DNA of 64,000 nt, from positions 2,604,001 through 2,668,000 of the forward strand of contig NZ_CP029495.1 in assembly GCF_003325475.1 (NCBI RefSeq), given 5' to 3'. Below are positions 16,490-26,461 of the stretch, piece after piece. Position 1 is the first letter of the stretch, and each line of letters opens with the position of its first letter. This DNA comes from Chromobacterium phragmitis. GTDB taxonomy: Bacteria > Pseudomonadota > Gammaproteobacteria > Burkholderiales > Chromobacteriaceae. The notes under the pieces are model-generated. The model had not been told where the DNA came from, made no database searches, and worked only from the letters and a program-made list of their open reading frames with translations. The translations under genes and the position numbers were made by a program.

Positions 16490-17410
16490 ATGACCCTGAT
16501 TTCGCTGATTCTTGCCCTGGCCCTGGAGCAACTGCGACCGCTCGGCAATCGCAACCGGGTGTGGCTGCTGTTCACGCGCTACGCCAACCACCTCGAGCGC
16601 AACCTGAATGCCGGCGCCGAGCGGCACGGCGTGCTCGCCTGGCTGGCCGCCATTGTGCCCGCGCTGCTGCTGAGCCTGCTGCTGTTCTATTCGCTGAAAG
16701 CGATGAGCCCTATCCTGGCGCTGGCCTTCAATGTGCTGGTGTTGTACCTGACCATGGGCTTCCGCCATTTCTCCAGCGCGTTTTCCGAGATATCCCAGGC
16801 CTTGGCCGAAGGGCGGGATTACGATGCCAGGGTGGCGCTGGCCCAATGGACCGGCTTGCCTACGGCGGAACTCACCGTCGAGGAGATATCCCGGCTGGCG
16901 ATAGAGCAAGGCGTGGTGGACAGTTATCGCCACGTGTTCGGGACCATGTTCTGGTTCGTCGTATTGCCGGGTCCGTCCGGCGCCTTGCTGTACCGGCTGT
17001 GCTCGATGCTCAATCAGAAGTGGGGCAGTCGCAATGCCGACGAGGATCCGTTCGGTTTGTTTGCCGCGCGCTTCGCCGCCTGGCTGGATTGGATTCCGGT
17101 GCGTCTGACCGCAATCTCCTTTGCGATCATGGGGGATTTCGAGGATGCGATTTATTGCTGGCGATCCCAGGCCAGAACCTGGGGCAACTACGCCAACGGC
17201 ATCCTGCTGGCTTCTGCCGCCGGCGCGCTGGGCGTGAGGCTGGGCGATCCGTTGCGGCAAGACTATTCTGTTAAGTACCGGCCCGAGCTGGGACTGGGCG
17301 ACGAGGCCGATCCCAGCTTCCTGAAAAGCGCGGTAGGCTTGGTGTGGCGCTCGGCGCTGCTATGGCTGGCGGTGACGCTGCTGATCAGCGTGGCCAGCCA
17401 TATGGGTTGA
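16490..17410 (+). CDS. CobD/CbiB-family membrane protein (AmpE-like)
   Basis: A 306-residue integral membrane protein that starts MTLISLILALALEQLRPLG and carries the family block YLTMGFRHFSSAFSEISQAL and WTGLPTAELTVEEISRLAIEQGVVDSYRHVF. It belongs to the CobD/CbiB/AmpE group. True CbiB makes adenosylcobinamide phosphate, but this betaproteobacterial branch occurs without cobalamin genes, as here, so an assignment to B12 synthesis would be unsafe. At least four hydrophobic segments are visible (near residues 45-65, 70-90, 150-170 and 285-303). No operon partner is evident. Confidence 0.75.
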   Translation: MTLISLILALALEQLRPLGNRNRVWLLFTRYANHLERNLNAGAERHGVLAWLAAIVPALLLSLLLFYSLKAMSPILALAFNVLVLYLTMGFRHFSSAFSEISQALAEGRDYDARVALAQWTGLPTAELTVEEISRLAIEQGVVDSYRHVFGTMFWFVVLPGPSGALLYRLCSMLNQKWGSRNADEDPFGLFAARFAAWLDWIPVRLTAISFAIMGDFEDAIYCWRSQARTWGNYANGILLASAAGALGVRLGDPLRQDYSVKYRPELGLGDEADPSFLKSAVGLVWRSALLWLAVTLLISVASHMG

Positions 17411-17551
17411 CCGACGGCCGCCGCCCTTGGGCGGCGCGCTTGTGTCCGGCGCCGATTTTGGGAGCGGTTTGAGCCGCTTCGATTGATGAACATCGGGGCG
17501 CGTTGGCGCGAAAGGCGCAACGTGCCCTTACGTATTGCAGGAGTGTGTTGA

Positions 17552-18871
<1,320 letters not shown>

Positions 18872-18882
18872 TCGCGATGCAT

Positions 18883-18910
18883 AAACCCCGCCATGGCGGG
18901 GTTTTGTTTT
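18883..18910 (+). terminator. Rho-independent terminator after the helicase gene
   Basis: CCCCGCC and GGCGGGG form a tight 7-bp stem with a two-base loop, followed by TTTTGTTTT. Confidence 0.88.
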
Positions 18911-19033
18911 GCGGCGGGCCGAGCGTTCCTGTGTTGCCGGACGGCATGCGCGGTATCCGCCAGCTCGCATTGTTCCGCGATTGACGCATCGAATCGCCAG
19001 CGGGTGCGGACGTTGCGGTCATGGCGGCCCGCC

Positions 19034-19315
19034 TCAAACGTTGTCGTCAGGGCGCAAGGGCAGCGCGGCCAAGTCGCGAACCGGGGTGCCGGCATCGCGC
19101 TTGGCGTCGGCGTGGCGGAATTGGTCGCGCACTTCCTGCACCAGCAGGAAAGGCGTGTCGGCGGGCCAGGATTCGCTCCAGGTTGTGGTCAGCGGCGGCT
19201 GCTCTGTCGTCGGCGGCGCATGGTTGACCGCGTAGGTTTCAAATTGCCAGAGCAGGCTCAGCATCAGCAGCGCGGGCAGGCCGCGGCGCCAGGAATATGC
19301 GGCAGATGTCGTCAT
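19034..19315 (-). CDS. hypothetical small membrane-anchored protein
   Basis: A 93-residue open frame with one N-terminal hydrophobic segment (GLPALLMLSLLWQF, residues about 11-24) preceded by Arg-Arg, and a polar remainder ending in charged residues. It could be a single-pass inner-membrane or secreted protein. No family is recognised. The ATG at 19315 lacks an obvious ribosome-binding site, so the start or even the gene is uncertain. It lies between the helicase terminator and the metal exporter; 18911-19033 shows nothing else. Confidence 0.4.
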   Translation of the reverse strand: MTTSAAYSWRRGLPALLMLSLLWQFETYAVNHAPPTTEQPPLTTTWSESWPADTPFLLVQEVRDQFRHADAKRDAGTPVRDLAALPLRPDDNV

Positions 19316-19414
19316 GATGGGGGATAGACTGCCCGTAACGGCAGAAAGTTGCCAAGCGGACGATATTAACACGATATGACGATTGGAAGTTCGTGATTGG
19401 CCGGCGCGGTCAAT

Positions 19415-20353
19415 TCAGGCTGCGCCCGGCAGCCGGCGCGGCTCTTCCAGGCCTGCGGGATCTATGTGGGTCATGACGTCCAGCACCGGGAGCGCAACCA
19501 GCACCCGGCCGCGCGCTTGCTCGGCGATCTCGTGCGCCTGGAACACATTGATGCTTCCGTCCACTTCCAGATGCACGTCGACCAGAATCATGTCGCCCAT
19601 TTTGCGGGTGCGCAAATCGTGAATGCCGGCGATGCCGGGCGTGGTCAGCAGAGCCTCGCGGATGACGGCGATGTCTTCGTCGCTGGCGGCGCGGTCCATC
19701 AGATCATGCAGCGCGTCCCAGGCGAAGCTCCAGCCCATCTTGCCTACCAGCAGTCCCACCACCAACGCGGCCATTGGGTCGAGTATCGGGTAGCCCATCA
19801 GATTGCCGGCGACGCCAATCGCCACCACCAGCGAAGACGCGGCATCGGAGCGCGCGTGCCAAGCGTTGGCCACCAGCATGCCGGAACGCACCCGTTTCGC
19901 CACCGCCAGCATGTAGCGGAACAGGGTTTCCTTGGCCAGCAGCGCCAGAGCGGCCACCCAGAGCGCCAGCGAGTGCACTGACGGGATGTCCTCGGGATGC
20001 AGGAATTTCCCGGCGGCGGAATACAGCATGCCGCCGCCCACGATCAGCAGCAGCAGGCCGAGCACCAGCGAAGCCGCGTTTTCGTAGCGCTGGTGGCCGT
20101 AGTGGTGATCGTTGTCCGGCGCTTTGCCGCTGTGGCGCCCGGCCAACAGCACCACGAAGTCGGCGAACAAGTCGGACAGCGAATGCACGCCGTCTGCGAT
20201 CAGCGCCGACGAATGCGACCAGACGCCAGCGCCCACCTGCAACATCGAAAGCAGCAGGTTGACGGCGACGCTGACCAGCGTGCTGCTGCGGGCGGCTCGC
20301 TGGCGTTCGATGCTGTCGACTTCTTCGCTGAGGTGGGTATGGACGTGGCTCAT
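19415..20353 (-). CDS. cation diffusion facilitator (CDF) metal exporter
   Basis: A 312-residue CDF protein with six transmembrane helices and a C-terminal cytoplasmic domain. Helix 2 carries ALIADGVHSLSDLFADFVVL and helix 5 AWHARSDAASSLVV, the paired HxxxD / DxxxD-type metal sites; the C-terminal part (GIAGIHDLRTRKMGDMILVDVHLEV) forms the dimer domain. CDF exporters move Zn, Fe(II), Mn, Co or Ni out using the proton gradient; the metal cannot be read from the sequence. The His-rich start MSHVHTHLSEE at 20353 is chosen; an ATG at 20410 would add 19 residues. A Fur-box-like site lies just upstream. Confidence 0.88.
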   Translation of the reverse strand: MSHVHTHLSEEVDSIERQRAARSSTLVSVAVNLLLSMLQVGAGVWSHSSALIADGVHSLSDLFADFVVLLAGRHSGKAPDNDHHYGHQRYENAASLVLGLLLLIVGGGMLYSAAGKFLHPEDIPSVHSLALWVAALALLAKETLFRYMLAVAKRVRSGMLVANAWHARSDAASSLVVAIGVAGNLMGYPILDPMAALVVGLLVGKMGWSFAWDALHDLMDRAASDEDIAVIREALLTTPGIAGIHDLRTRKMGDMILVDVHLEVDGSINVFQAHEIAEQARGRVLVALPVLDVMTHIDPAGLEEPRRLPGAA

Positions 20354-20433
20354 GACGTTTCGCAAAGCTGTGGATAAATATATTTTCGCATTGTTTTTGC
20401 TATTGGTCATTAATTTTTGATTTAAAAACTAAA

Positions 20434-20455
20434 TGATAATGAAAACGAGAATGAG
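20434..20455. promoter_or_regulatory. Fur-box-like site upstream of the CDF gene
   Basis: GATAATGAAAACGAGAAT resembles the array of GATAAT hexamers bound by Fur. It is 80-100 bases before the CDF start at 20353 and 25 bases before the alternative start at 20410, where an operator could control the exporter. Match is by eye only. Confidence 0.4.
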
Positions 20456-20869
20456 CTGCAGAAACCATGTGTATCAAATGGTTTAGTAGACAGCTGGGTG
20501 GCGCGGTTGAGTTTGAGACGCCACTTCGCATTGGGCTGGAAGCGATGCGATGCCAGGTATGGCGGATAGGCCGGCCGTGTCGGCACGGCGCTTCCACTCC
20601 GCGGCGGTCTGTCTGTTAACTGATGGCAACGCCAACGCCACCAGAATTGTCGCCGGGCGTCGGCATGCAAGCAGTCGCAGGCAAGCCCTCAAAGGCGTGG
20701 GCGATACGGCGTTTGCTGCCCTGCCGCAGCATGGCGTGGTCCGGATCGACCTCGTGAATCATGGGCTGGCGGCTCTCCTTGCCGCGACGCTTCGCTTGAG
20801 GGGGCGCAGATTCGGGAGCTAACCGCCGAATCCCCGCGGACCAGGCGCGACTGCCGGTATAATCCTTGG
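20456..20869. other. non-coding gap between the CDF gene and srkA
   Basis: No convincing gene is present. A small dyad (AAACCAT at 20462-20468 with ATGGTTT at 20478-20484) lies next to the Fur-like site. A hairpin-capable pair GATTCGG / CCGAATC lies just before srkA, near 20811-20833. A 48-codon minus-strand frame from 20762 to 20616 has a weak GGAGAG upstream, but no known family was recognised and it is not called as a gene. Confidence 0.5.
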
Positions 20870-21859
20870 ATGGACAACACACACTCTCTCCCGTTTGCCG
20901 GCCTGACTCCGGATGCCATTCTCGACGCCGTGGAAAGCCTGGGCTTGCGAGCCAGCGGCAGCTTGCTGGCGCTCAACAGCTATGAAAACCGCGTCTATCA
21001 GGTGGGGATGGACGAGGCGCCGCCGCTGGTGGCCAAGTTTTACCGTCCGCAGCGCTGGAGCGACGAGGCCATTCTGGAAGAGCACATATTTTCGCTGCAA
21101 CTGGCCGAGCGCGAGATTCCGGCAGTGCCGCCGCTGGTTTTCGCCGGCCAAACGCTGCATGCGCATGGCGGTTTCCGCTTCGCGCTGTTCGAGCGCAGGG
21201 GCGGCCGTGCTCCTGAACTGGACCGCGACGACACGTTGCAATGGGTGGGGCGCTTTCTAGGGCGCATCCATGCGCTGGGCGGGACGGCGGATTATATCCA
21301 TCGCCCGGCGCTGGACCCGCAGACTTTCGGTCGCGAGCCGCTGGACTTCTTGTTGGCGGGCGACTGGCTGCCGTCGGAGTTGAAGGAAGTTTACCGAGGG
21401 GTGGCCGAGCAGGCTCTGCTGGGCGTGGCGCGATGTTTCGAGCGCGCAGGCGGCGCGACGTCGATCCGGCTGCATGGAGATTGTCATGTCGGCAACCTGT
21501 TGTGGACCGACGCCGGACCGCATTTCGTCGATTTTGACGACAGCCGCATGGGTCCGGCGGTGCAGGACCTGTGGATGCTGCTGTCCGGCGATCGCGCCGA
21601 GCAATCGCGCCAGTTGGGCGAGGTGCTGGCCGGCTACGAGGACTTCCGCGAATTCGATATGCGGGAGTTGAATTTGCTGGAAGCGCTGCGCACGCTGAGG
21701 CTGCTGCATTACAGCGCGTGGCTGGCGCGGCGCTGGCATGATCCGGCGTTCCCGGCGGCCTTTCCTTGGTTCGGCGCGCCGCGCTACTGGGAAGAGCAAA
21801 TCCTGGCATTGCGGGAGCAGATCGCCCTGATGGACGAACCGCCGCTGTGGTCGTGCTGA
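20870..21859 (+). CDS. srkA: stress response serine/threonine protein kinase SrkA (YihE/RdoA)
   Basis: A 329-residue kinase of the APH-like fold. Markers of the YihE group are LRASGSLLALNSYENRVYQVG, the ATP-lysine segment PPLVAKFYRPQRWSDEAILEEH, the catalytic IRLHGDCHVGNLLW and the metal-binding HFVDFDDSRMGPAVQDLWML. In E. coli it protects against death under Cpx-type envelope stress; it is usually followed by dsbA, which is not the case here. The ATG has only a weak upstream site. The neighbour on the 3' side converges, seven bases away. Confidence 0.93.
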   Translation: MDNTHSLPFAGLTPDAILDAVESLGLRASGSLLALNSYENRVYQVGMDEAPPLVAKFYRPQRWSDEAILEEHIFSLQLAEREIPAVPPLVFAGQTLHAHGGFRFALFERRGGRAPELDRDDTLQWVGRFLGRIHALGGTADYIHRPALDPQTFGREPLDFLLAGDWLPSELKEVYRGVAEQALLGVARCFERAGGATSIRLHGDCHVGNLLWTDAGPHFVDFDDSRMGPAVQDLWMLLSGDRAEQSRQLGEVLAGYEDFREFDMRELNLLEALRTLRLLHYSAWLARRWHDPAFPAAFPWFGAPRYWEEQILALREQIALMDEPPLWSC

Positions 21860-21866
21860 ACGGGAT

Positions 21867-23060
21867 TCAGTTCGCCGCGCCGGCGGTGGGCAGCACCGGC
21901 GGCTGTCGCGTCCATTCCAGAAAGGCGGAGGCGGGCAGCGGCCGGGCGAAGTAGTAGCCCTGTCCCAGCTGGCAGCCTCGTTCCGCCATCAGCCGGTAGT
22001 CTTCGGCGGTTTCTATGCCTTCGGCTACGGTGGACAGTTGCAGGCGGCGGGCCATTTCGATGATGCTGTTGAAGACGGCCTGCAGGTGGGGCTTGTCGGA
22101 AATGCCGGTGACCAGCGATTGGTCGATTTTCAGTTCGGTGAAGGGGAAGCGGGTTAGCTGCTGCAGGGTGGCGAAGCCGGTGCCGAAGTCGTCGATGGAC
22201 AGGCCCAGCCCCGCCAGCCGCAATCGGGCGGCGCAGCCTATCGCCTGGGCCAGATTGTCGACGATGGCGGTTTCCGTCACTTCGAAGATGATGAAGCGGG
22301 CCGGCACATGGCTGCCGCGCATATAGCATTCGATTTCATCCACCAGCTCGTCGCCGCGCAGCGACAGCGCGGACAGGTTGACCGATAGCGGCAGCCGCAG
22401 CCCGTGGCGCGCCCATTCCTGCCATTGGGTCAGGCCCTGGCGCAGCATCAGCATGGTCAGCTCGGTGGCCCAGCCGTTGTCTTCTATCACCGGGATGAAG
22501 CGGCTGGGCGGAATCAGCCCCTGATCGGGATGCTGCCAGCGGGCAAGCATCTCGGCGCCCTTGACCCGGCCATCGGCCAAGTTCACCTTGGGCTGATAGT
22601 AGGGGATGATCTGGCCATTCTCCAGCGCGCCGCGCACCTCCTGCGGCTGCAGCAAGGAGTCGTTCTGGCGCTCGGCCTTGGGCGTCCATACGCGGTGCAT
22701 CAGGTCCAGCAAGGGCTGCAGCTGCAGCGGCTTTTGCAGGCAGCCCAGCACCGGCAGGCCTAGCTCGCGCCCCATCAGCTCCACGGTGGAGATCAGCAGG
22801 TAGTCCTTGCTGGATGTGATGATCACCGGGGCGGACAGGCCGGAGCGCGCCATCTCCTGCATCACCTGCACGCCGTCCTGGCGCGGCATCTCCAGGTCCA
22901 GCAACAGCAAGTCCGGCAGCTGTACCCGCATCAATGTGAGGCCGCGCTCGCCATCCGGCGCCTCGCGGACGCTGGCGATGCCCAACTGGCGGCACAGATC
23001 CATCGCGTGCTGGCGCTGCACCCGGCTGTCGTCGATGATCAGAATGTCGTGGATGTCCAT
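21867..23060 (-). CDS. response regulator with EAL c-di-GMP phosphodiesterase output
   Basis: A 397-residue REC-EAL protein. The receiver domain (residues 1-125) has the acidic pair DD at 10-11, phosphorylatable Asp55 in LLLLDLEMPR and Lys near 109. The EAL domain (about 140-385) keeps the residues needed for hydrolysis: EML in place of EAL, NLSA, FEVTETA, DDFGTGFA, LKIDQS, VAEGIET and QGYYFARP. It should therefore lower c-di-GMP in response to phosphorylation. As the last gene of the chemotaxis operon, 19 bases after cheB, it probably takes phosphate from CheA and links taxis to the sessile-motile switch. EML for EAL is a common tolerated variant. Confidence 0.92.
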   Translation of the reverse strand: MDIHDILIIDDSRVQRQHAMDLCRQLGIASVREAPDGERGLTLMRVQLPDLLLLDLEMPRQDGVQVMQEMARSGLSAPVIITSSKDYLLISTVELMGRELGLPVLGCLQKPLQLQPLLDLMHRVWTPKAERQNDSLLQPQEVRGALENGQIIPYYQPKVNLADGRVKGAEMLARWQHPDQGLIPPSRFIPVIEDNGWATELTMLMLRQGLTQWQEWARHGLRLPLSVNLSALSLRGDELVDEIECYMRGSHVPARFIIFEVTETAIVDNLAQAIGCAARLRLAGLGLSIDDFGTGFATLQQLTRFPFTELKIDQSLVTGISDKPHLQAVFNSIIEMARRLQLSTVAEGIETAEDYRLMAERGCQLGQGYYFARPLPASAFLEWTRQPPVLPTAGAAN

Positions 23061-23079
23061 GAGGCGGGTCCGTTTCCGT

Positions 23080-24156
23080 TCAGCGGCAGATGGCCTTGGC
23101 TATCATGTCCAGCGGCATCACCTCGTCGGCCGCGCCCAGCTTGATCGCTTCCTTGGGCATGCCGAACACCACGCAGCTCTCCTCGTCTTGGGCGATGGTC
23201 TTGGCGCCGCAGTCGTGCATTTCCTTCAAGCCCTTGGCGCCGTCGTCACCCATGCCGGTCATGATGATGCCCAGCGCGTTCTTGCCGGCGAACTTGGCCG
23301 CCGAACGGAACAACACGTCCACCGAGGGCTTGTGGCGGCTGACCAGCGGCCCGTCGACCACCTCCACCTGGTAGTAGGCGCCGCTGCGCTTCACCATCAT
23401 GTGTTTGCCGCCCGGCGCGATCAGCGCGCGTCCGGGCAGAATGCGGTCGCCGTTTTCCGCCTCCTTCACTTCGATCTGCGACAAGCTGTTCAGGCGGTCA
23501 GCGAAGGAGCGGGTGAATTTCTCCGGCATGTGCTGGACGATGGCGAGGCCGGGACAGGTGCGCGGCAATTGGGTCAGCACCACCTCCAGCGCCTGGGTGC
23601 CGCCGGTGGAGGTGCCGAGCGCGATGATGCGTTCGGTGGTGGCGAACACATTGCTGCCGGTCGGCGCGGACAGGATGGCGTCGGCGGACAGTTTGGGGCG
23701 GGTTTCCAGCGGATTGCCTGCGCCGCTGGCCGACGGCATCACCCTTACCCGGTTCATCCGCGCGGCGGCGGCGCTGCGCACCGCCATCACCAGTTGGTGC
23801 GAGCTTTCCTCCAGAAAGCCCTTGACGCCGGAAACCGGCTTGGCGATCACCTCCACCGCGCCTGCTGCCAGCGCCTGCATGCTGATGTCGGTGCCTTTCT
23901 GCGTCAGAGACGAGCAGATCACCACCGGCGTGGGCCGGCTGGCCATCAACTGCTTGAGGAAGGTGATCCCGTCCATGCGCGGCATCTCCACGTCCAGCAC
24001 GATGACGTCCGGCCACTGGATCTTCATCTTGTCCATCGCCATGTAGGGGTCGTTGGCGACGTCCATCACTTCGATGCCGGTGGCGGTGGTGAAAACCTGG
24101 CTCAGCACTTGCCTTACCACGGCGGAGTCGTCGACGATCAGAACCTTGATGCTCAT
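23080..24156 (-). CDS. cheB: chemotaxis protein-glutamate methylesterase CheB
   Basis: A 358-residue receiver-methylesterase that removes methyl groups from chemoreceptor glutamates and deamidates glutamines. REC domain residues 1-120 (DD 9-10, Asp55 in VLDVEMPRMDG), then the esterase with the triad serine in ALGTSTGGTQAL, histidine in VQHMPEKFT and aspartate in MTGMGDDGAKGL. Its ATG overlaps the cheD stop (ATGA), so the two are coupled. No cheR, the opposing methyltransferase, is present in the operon. Confidence 0.96.
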   Translation of the reverse strand: MSIKVLIVDDSAVVRQVLSQVFTTATGIEVMDVANDPYMAMDKMKIQWPDVIVLDVEMPRMDGITFLKQLMASRPTPVVICSSLTQKGTDISMQALAAGAVEVIAKPVSGVKGFLEESSHQLVMAVRSAAAARMNRVRVMPSASGAGNPLETRPKLSADAILSAPTGSNVFATTERIIALGTSTGGTQALEVVLTQLPRTCPGLAIVQHMPEKFTRSFADRLNSLSQIEVKEAENGDRILPGRALIAPGGKHMMVKRSGAYYQVEVVDGPLVSRHKPSVDVLFRSAAKFAGKNALGIIMTGMGDDGAKGLKEMHDCGAKTIAQDEESCVVFGMPKEAIKLGAADEVMPLDMIAKAICR

Positions 24157-24782
24157 TTGCGCGTCCTTGTGTTGTGTGCCTGTTCCAGCTCCGACTCCTG
24201 CGACTGCTTGACCCAGACATGGCCGCTGGCGATGTCGAACAGCACCAGACGCGGGCTGTTGCCGCCCAGGTCTTCGGCCTGCAGCTTCAGGCCCAGTTGC
24301 TTGACCAGCGCGCGCGCCTGCTGGATGTTGCGGGCGGGCACGTCGTGGCTCAGCTTGCGCTCCCGGCTGAGCAGCATCGACGCGCCGCCTATCAGCCGGG
24401 CCTGAAACTCCTGCAGCGGCAGGCCGGTGGCCAGGATCTCCCGCAGCAGCAGCAGCATCGCTTCGTCGCCGTAGCGGCCGGACAGCGCCTCTCCGCGATG
24501 GGGCGGGCGCTGCGCCAGCAAGTAGTGGCACATGCCGCCCACTCTGGCCTGCGGATGCCATAGCGTGATGGAGACGCAGGAGCCCAGCAGGGTGCGGATG
24601 CGAGTCTGACTATCGCCGAAATGCCATTCTCCCGGATGCAGGAACACGGCCTCGCCGCCGGGTTCTGCCGGCAGAGCGGGCTGTACGCGGTGGTCGGCGA
24701 TGGCCGCCGGGCGTACCGGCGGGGTATGCGGCATGGCGCGGGTCTTTCCGTATGCGGCCGGAGTGGCCATTGTTGTCGTCAT
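24153..24782 (-). CDS. cheD: chemoreceptor glutamine deamidase CheD
   Basis: A 209-residue CheD, which deamidates specific glutamines of chemoreceptors. The catalytic Cys lies in LLGSCVSITLWHP near residue 68, the His in GMCHYLLAQ, and the family block RLIGGASMLL and LGGNSPRLVLFDIASGHVWVK follow. The N-terminal about 45 residues are variable and Pro-rich; the exact start is uncertain within them (internal ATGs exist). It lies between an mcp and cheB, the usual place in extended che operons. Confidence 0.92.
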   Translation of the reverse strand: MTTTMATPAAYGKTRAMPHTPPVRPAAIADHRVQPALPAEPGGEAVFLHPGEWHFGDSQTRIRTLLGSCVSITLWHPQARVGGMCHYLLAQRPPHRGEALSGRYGDEAMLLLLREILATGLPLQEFQARLIGGASMLLSRERKLSHDVPARNIQQARALVKQLGLKLQAEDLGGNSPRLVLFDIASGHVWVKQSQESELEQAHNTRTRK

Positions 24783-24807
24783 GGTTTCAATCTAGTACAG
24801 CGCGTTG

Positions 24808-26424
24808 TCAGAAGCGGAACATGTCTTCCAGTTCGTCGTATTCGTCATCGGGAGCGGCGGCTTCTTTTCCCTCCATCGGCGGCGCGGATTCGCGCGGTGG
24901 GCGCGGCGGCGCGGCGGCGCTCAACTGGAAGAAACGCATCGCCTGCTGCAGCCTCATGGCCTGGTGCGTCATCTCTTCGGCGGTGGACGCCAGTTGCTCG
25001 CTGGCTGCCGCGTTCTGCTGGGTGGAGTGATTCAGATGCTGGATGGCCTTGTTGATCTGGCCGATGCCGCCCGCTTGCTCGCGGGTGGCTGCGGCGATTT
25101 CCTGAACCAGGTCCGAGGTGCGGCCGCTGGAGCGCACGATTTCTTTCAACAGCCGGCCTGCCTGTTCGGCGACGGTGACGCTATGTTCCGCCAGCTCGCC
25201 GATTTCCTGGGCTGCCACCTGGCTGCGCTCGGCCAGTTTGCGCACCTCGGCGGCCACCACGGCGAATCCGGCGCCGTGCTTGCCCGCGCGCGCGGCTTCA
25301 ATGGCGGCGTTCAGCGCCAGCAGGTTGGTTTGGTAGGCGATGTCGTCGATGATGCCTATCTTCTCGGCGATCTGCCGCATCGCCAGCACGGTCTGTTGCA
25401 CGGACTGGCCGCCTTCAGTGGCTTCGTCGGAGGCTTTTTCTGCGATGGTTTCTGTGGTGCGCGAGTTGTCGCTGGTCTGGTTGATCGACGCCGAAACCTG
25501 CTCGATCGACGCGGAACTCTGCTGCAGGCCGGCCGCCGAACTGCTTGCCGCCTGGGACAGGTCCATCGAGGTGGAACTGATCTGCTGGGCGGCTATGGTG
25601 ATGCCGTCGGAGCAGCCTTTCACTTCGGCGATGATGGCGCGCAGCTGCTTGCACATCTGCAGCACGGAGTCAGACAGGCTGCCGGCCGGCGCGGGGGGCA
25701 TATCGACGTCCAGCCTGCCTTCCGATACTTCGCGGGTGATGCGGGCCACATCCTGGGGTTCGCCGCCCAGGCCGCGGATCAACTTGCGGTAGATCAGGAT
25801 CAGCGAGCCGACCAGCAGCACCAGCACCAATGCGCTGACCGAGGCGACCCGCGCGAAGGTCTGACCGGTGATGCGATCGGCTTCTCCCTCCATCTGCTTC
25901 TGCATCTCGGCGGTTTTGGCGATCAGGGGCTGCATCGCCAGGTCGTTGAGGTCGTACTGTGTGGACAGGCGGTCGAACGATTGATTGATGGCGAGCTGGT
26001 CGTGCGCCTCCAGCGCCGGCAGGTAATGGCTGTCCACCTCCTGGAAAAAAGCATCGGCCGCTTGCTTCACTTTCTGGGTCAGCATCGCGCGCATGTCTGG
26101 CGGCAGTTCGCTGGCGCTCCATTTTTTCTGGCCGTCATAGAAAATGGCCCGCTGCTTCTGCAATTGATCCACCAGGCGCTGGCGGACGGAGGCGTCGTTG
26201 GTGTTGCGCAGCTGGTTGACGATCAGGTAGCTGGAGATCAGTTGTTGGGTAGGTGGATCGAGATCGTTGATGAAGTCTTTGCCGATCACCACCTGGTGGT
26301 ACATGGCGCCGTTGATCATCACGGTGCGCAAGCCTTGCCAGGCGGTGAGCGTCAGGCCTCCCAAGCCCAGCAGCACGCAGGCGGTCAACAACATGAACTG
26401 CCGACGGACGGTGAAGTTCTTCAT
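24808..26424 (-). CDS. methyl-accepting chemotaxis protein
   Basis: A 538-residue transmembrane chemoreceptor: TM1 at about 9-29, a four-helix-bundle-like periplasmic sensor of about 165 residues with no PAS signature, TM2 near 193-212, a HAMP-like linker (LGGEPQDVARITREVSEGRL) and a cytoplasmic signalling domain. The hairpin tip EKIGIIDDIAYQTNLLALNAA and AGFAVVAAEVRKLAERSQ are canonical. The C-terminus (DELEDMFRF) lacks the NWETF-type pentapeptide that tethers CheR and CheB in enterics. It is encoded inside the chemotaxis operon, next to cheW and cheD, so it probably feeds that array. Confidence 0.95.
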   Translation of the reverse strand: MKNFTVRRQFMLLTACVLLGLGGLTLTAWQGLRTVMINGAMYHQVVIGKDFINDLDPPTQQLISSYLIVNQLRNTNDASVRQRLVDQLQKQRAIFYDGQKKWSASELPPDMRAMLTQKVKQAADAFFQEVDSHYLPALEAHDQLAINQSFDRLSTQYDLNDLAMQPLIAKTAEMQKQMEGEADRITGQTFARVASVSALVLVLLVGSLILIYRKLIRGLGGEPQDVARITREVSEGRLDVDMPPAPAGSLSDSVLQMCKQLRAIIAEVKGCSDGITIAAQQISSTSMDLSQAASSSAAGLQQSSASIEQVSASINQTSDNSRTTETIAEKASDEATEGGQSVQQTVLAMRQIAEKIGIIDDIAYQTNLLALNAAIEAARAGKHGAGFAVVAAEVRKLAERSQVAAQEIGELAEHSVTVAEQAGRLLKEIVRSSGRTSDLVQEIAAATREQAGGIGQINKAIQHLNHSTQQNAAASEQLASTAEEMTHQAMRLQQAMRFFQLSAAAPPRPPRESAPPMEGKEAAAPDDEYDELEDMFRF

Positions 26425-26461
26425 CTGGTTTCCAAGCGTTTCGGGTTGGCGGGGCGGCGTC

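Noticed and set aside
16490..17410. Cobalamin synthesis enzyme CbiB
   Set aside because: Only family-level resemblance and no other B12 gene in the window; called as CobD/CbiB-like without a function.
20616..20762. 48-codon minus-strand frame before the CDF gene
   Set aside because: Only a distant GGAGAG upstream and no known family; could be real but the support is too weak.
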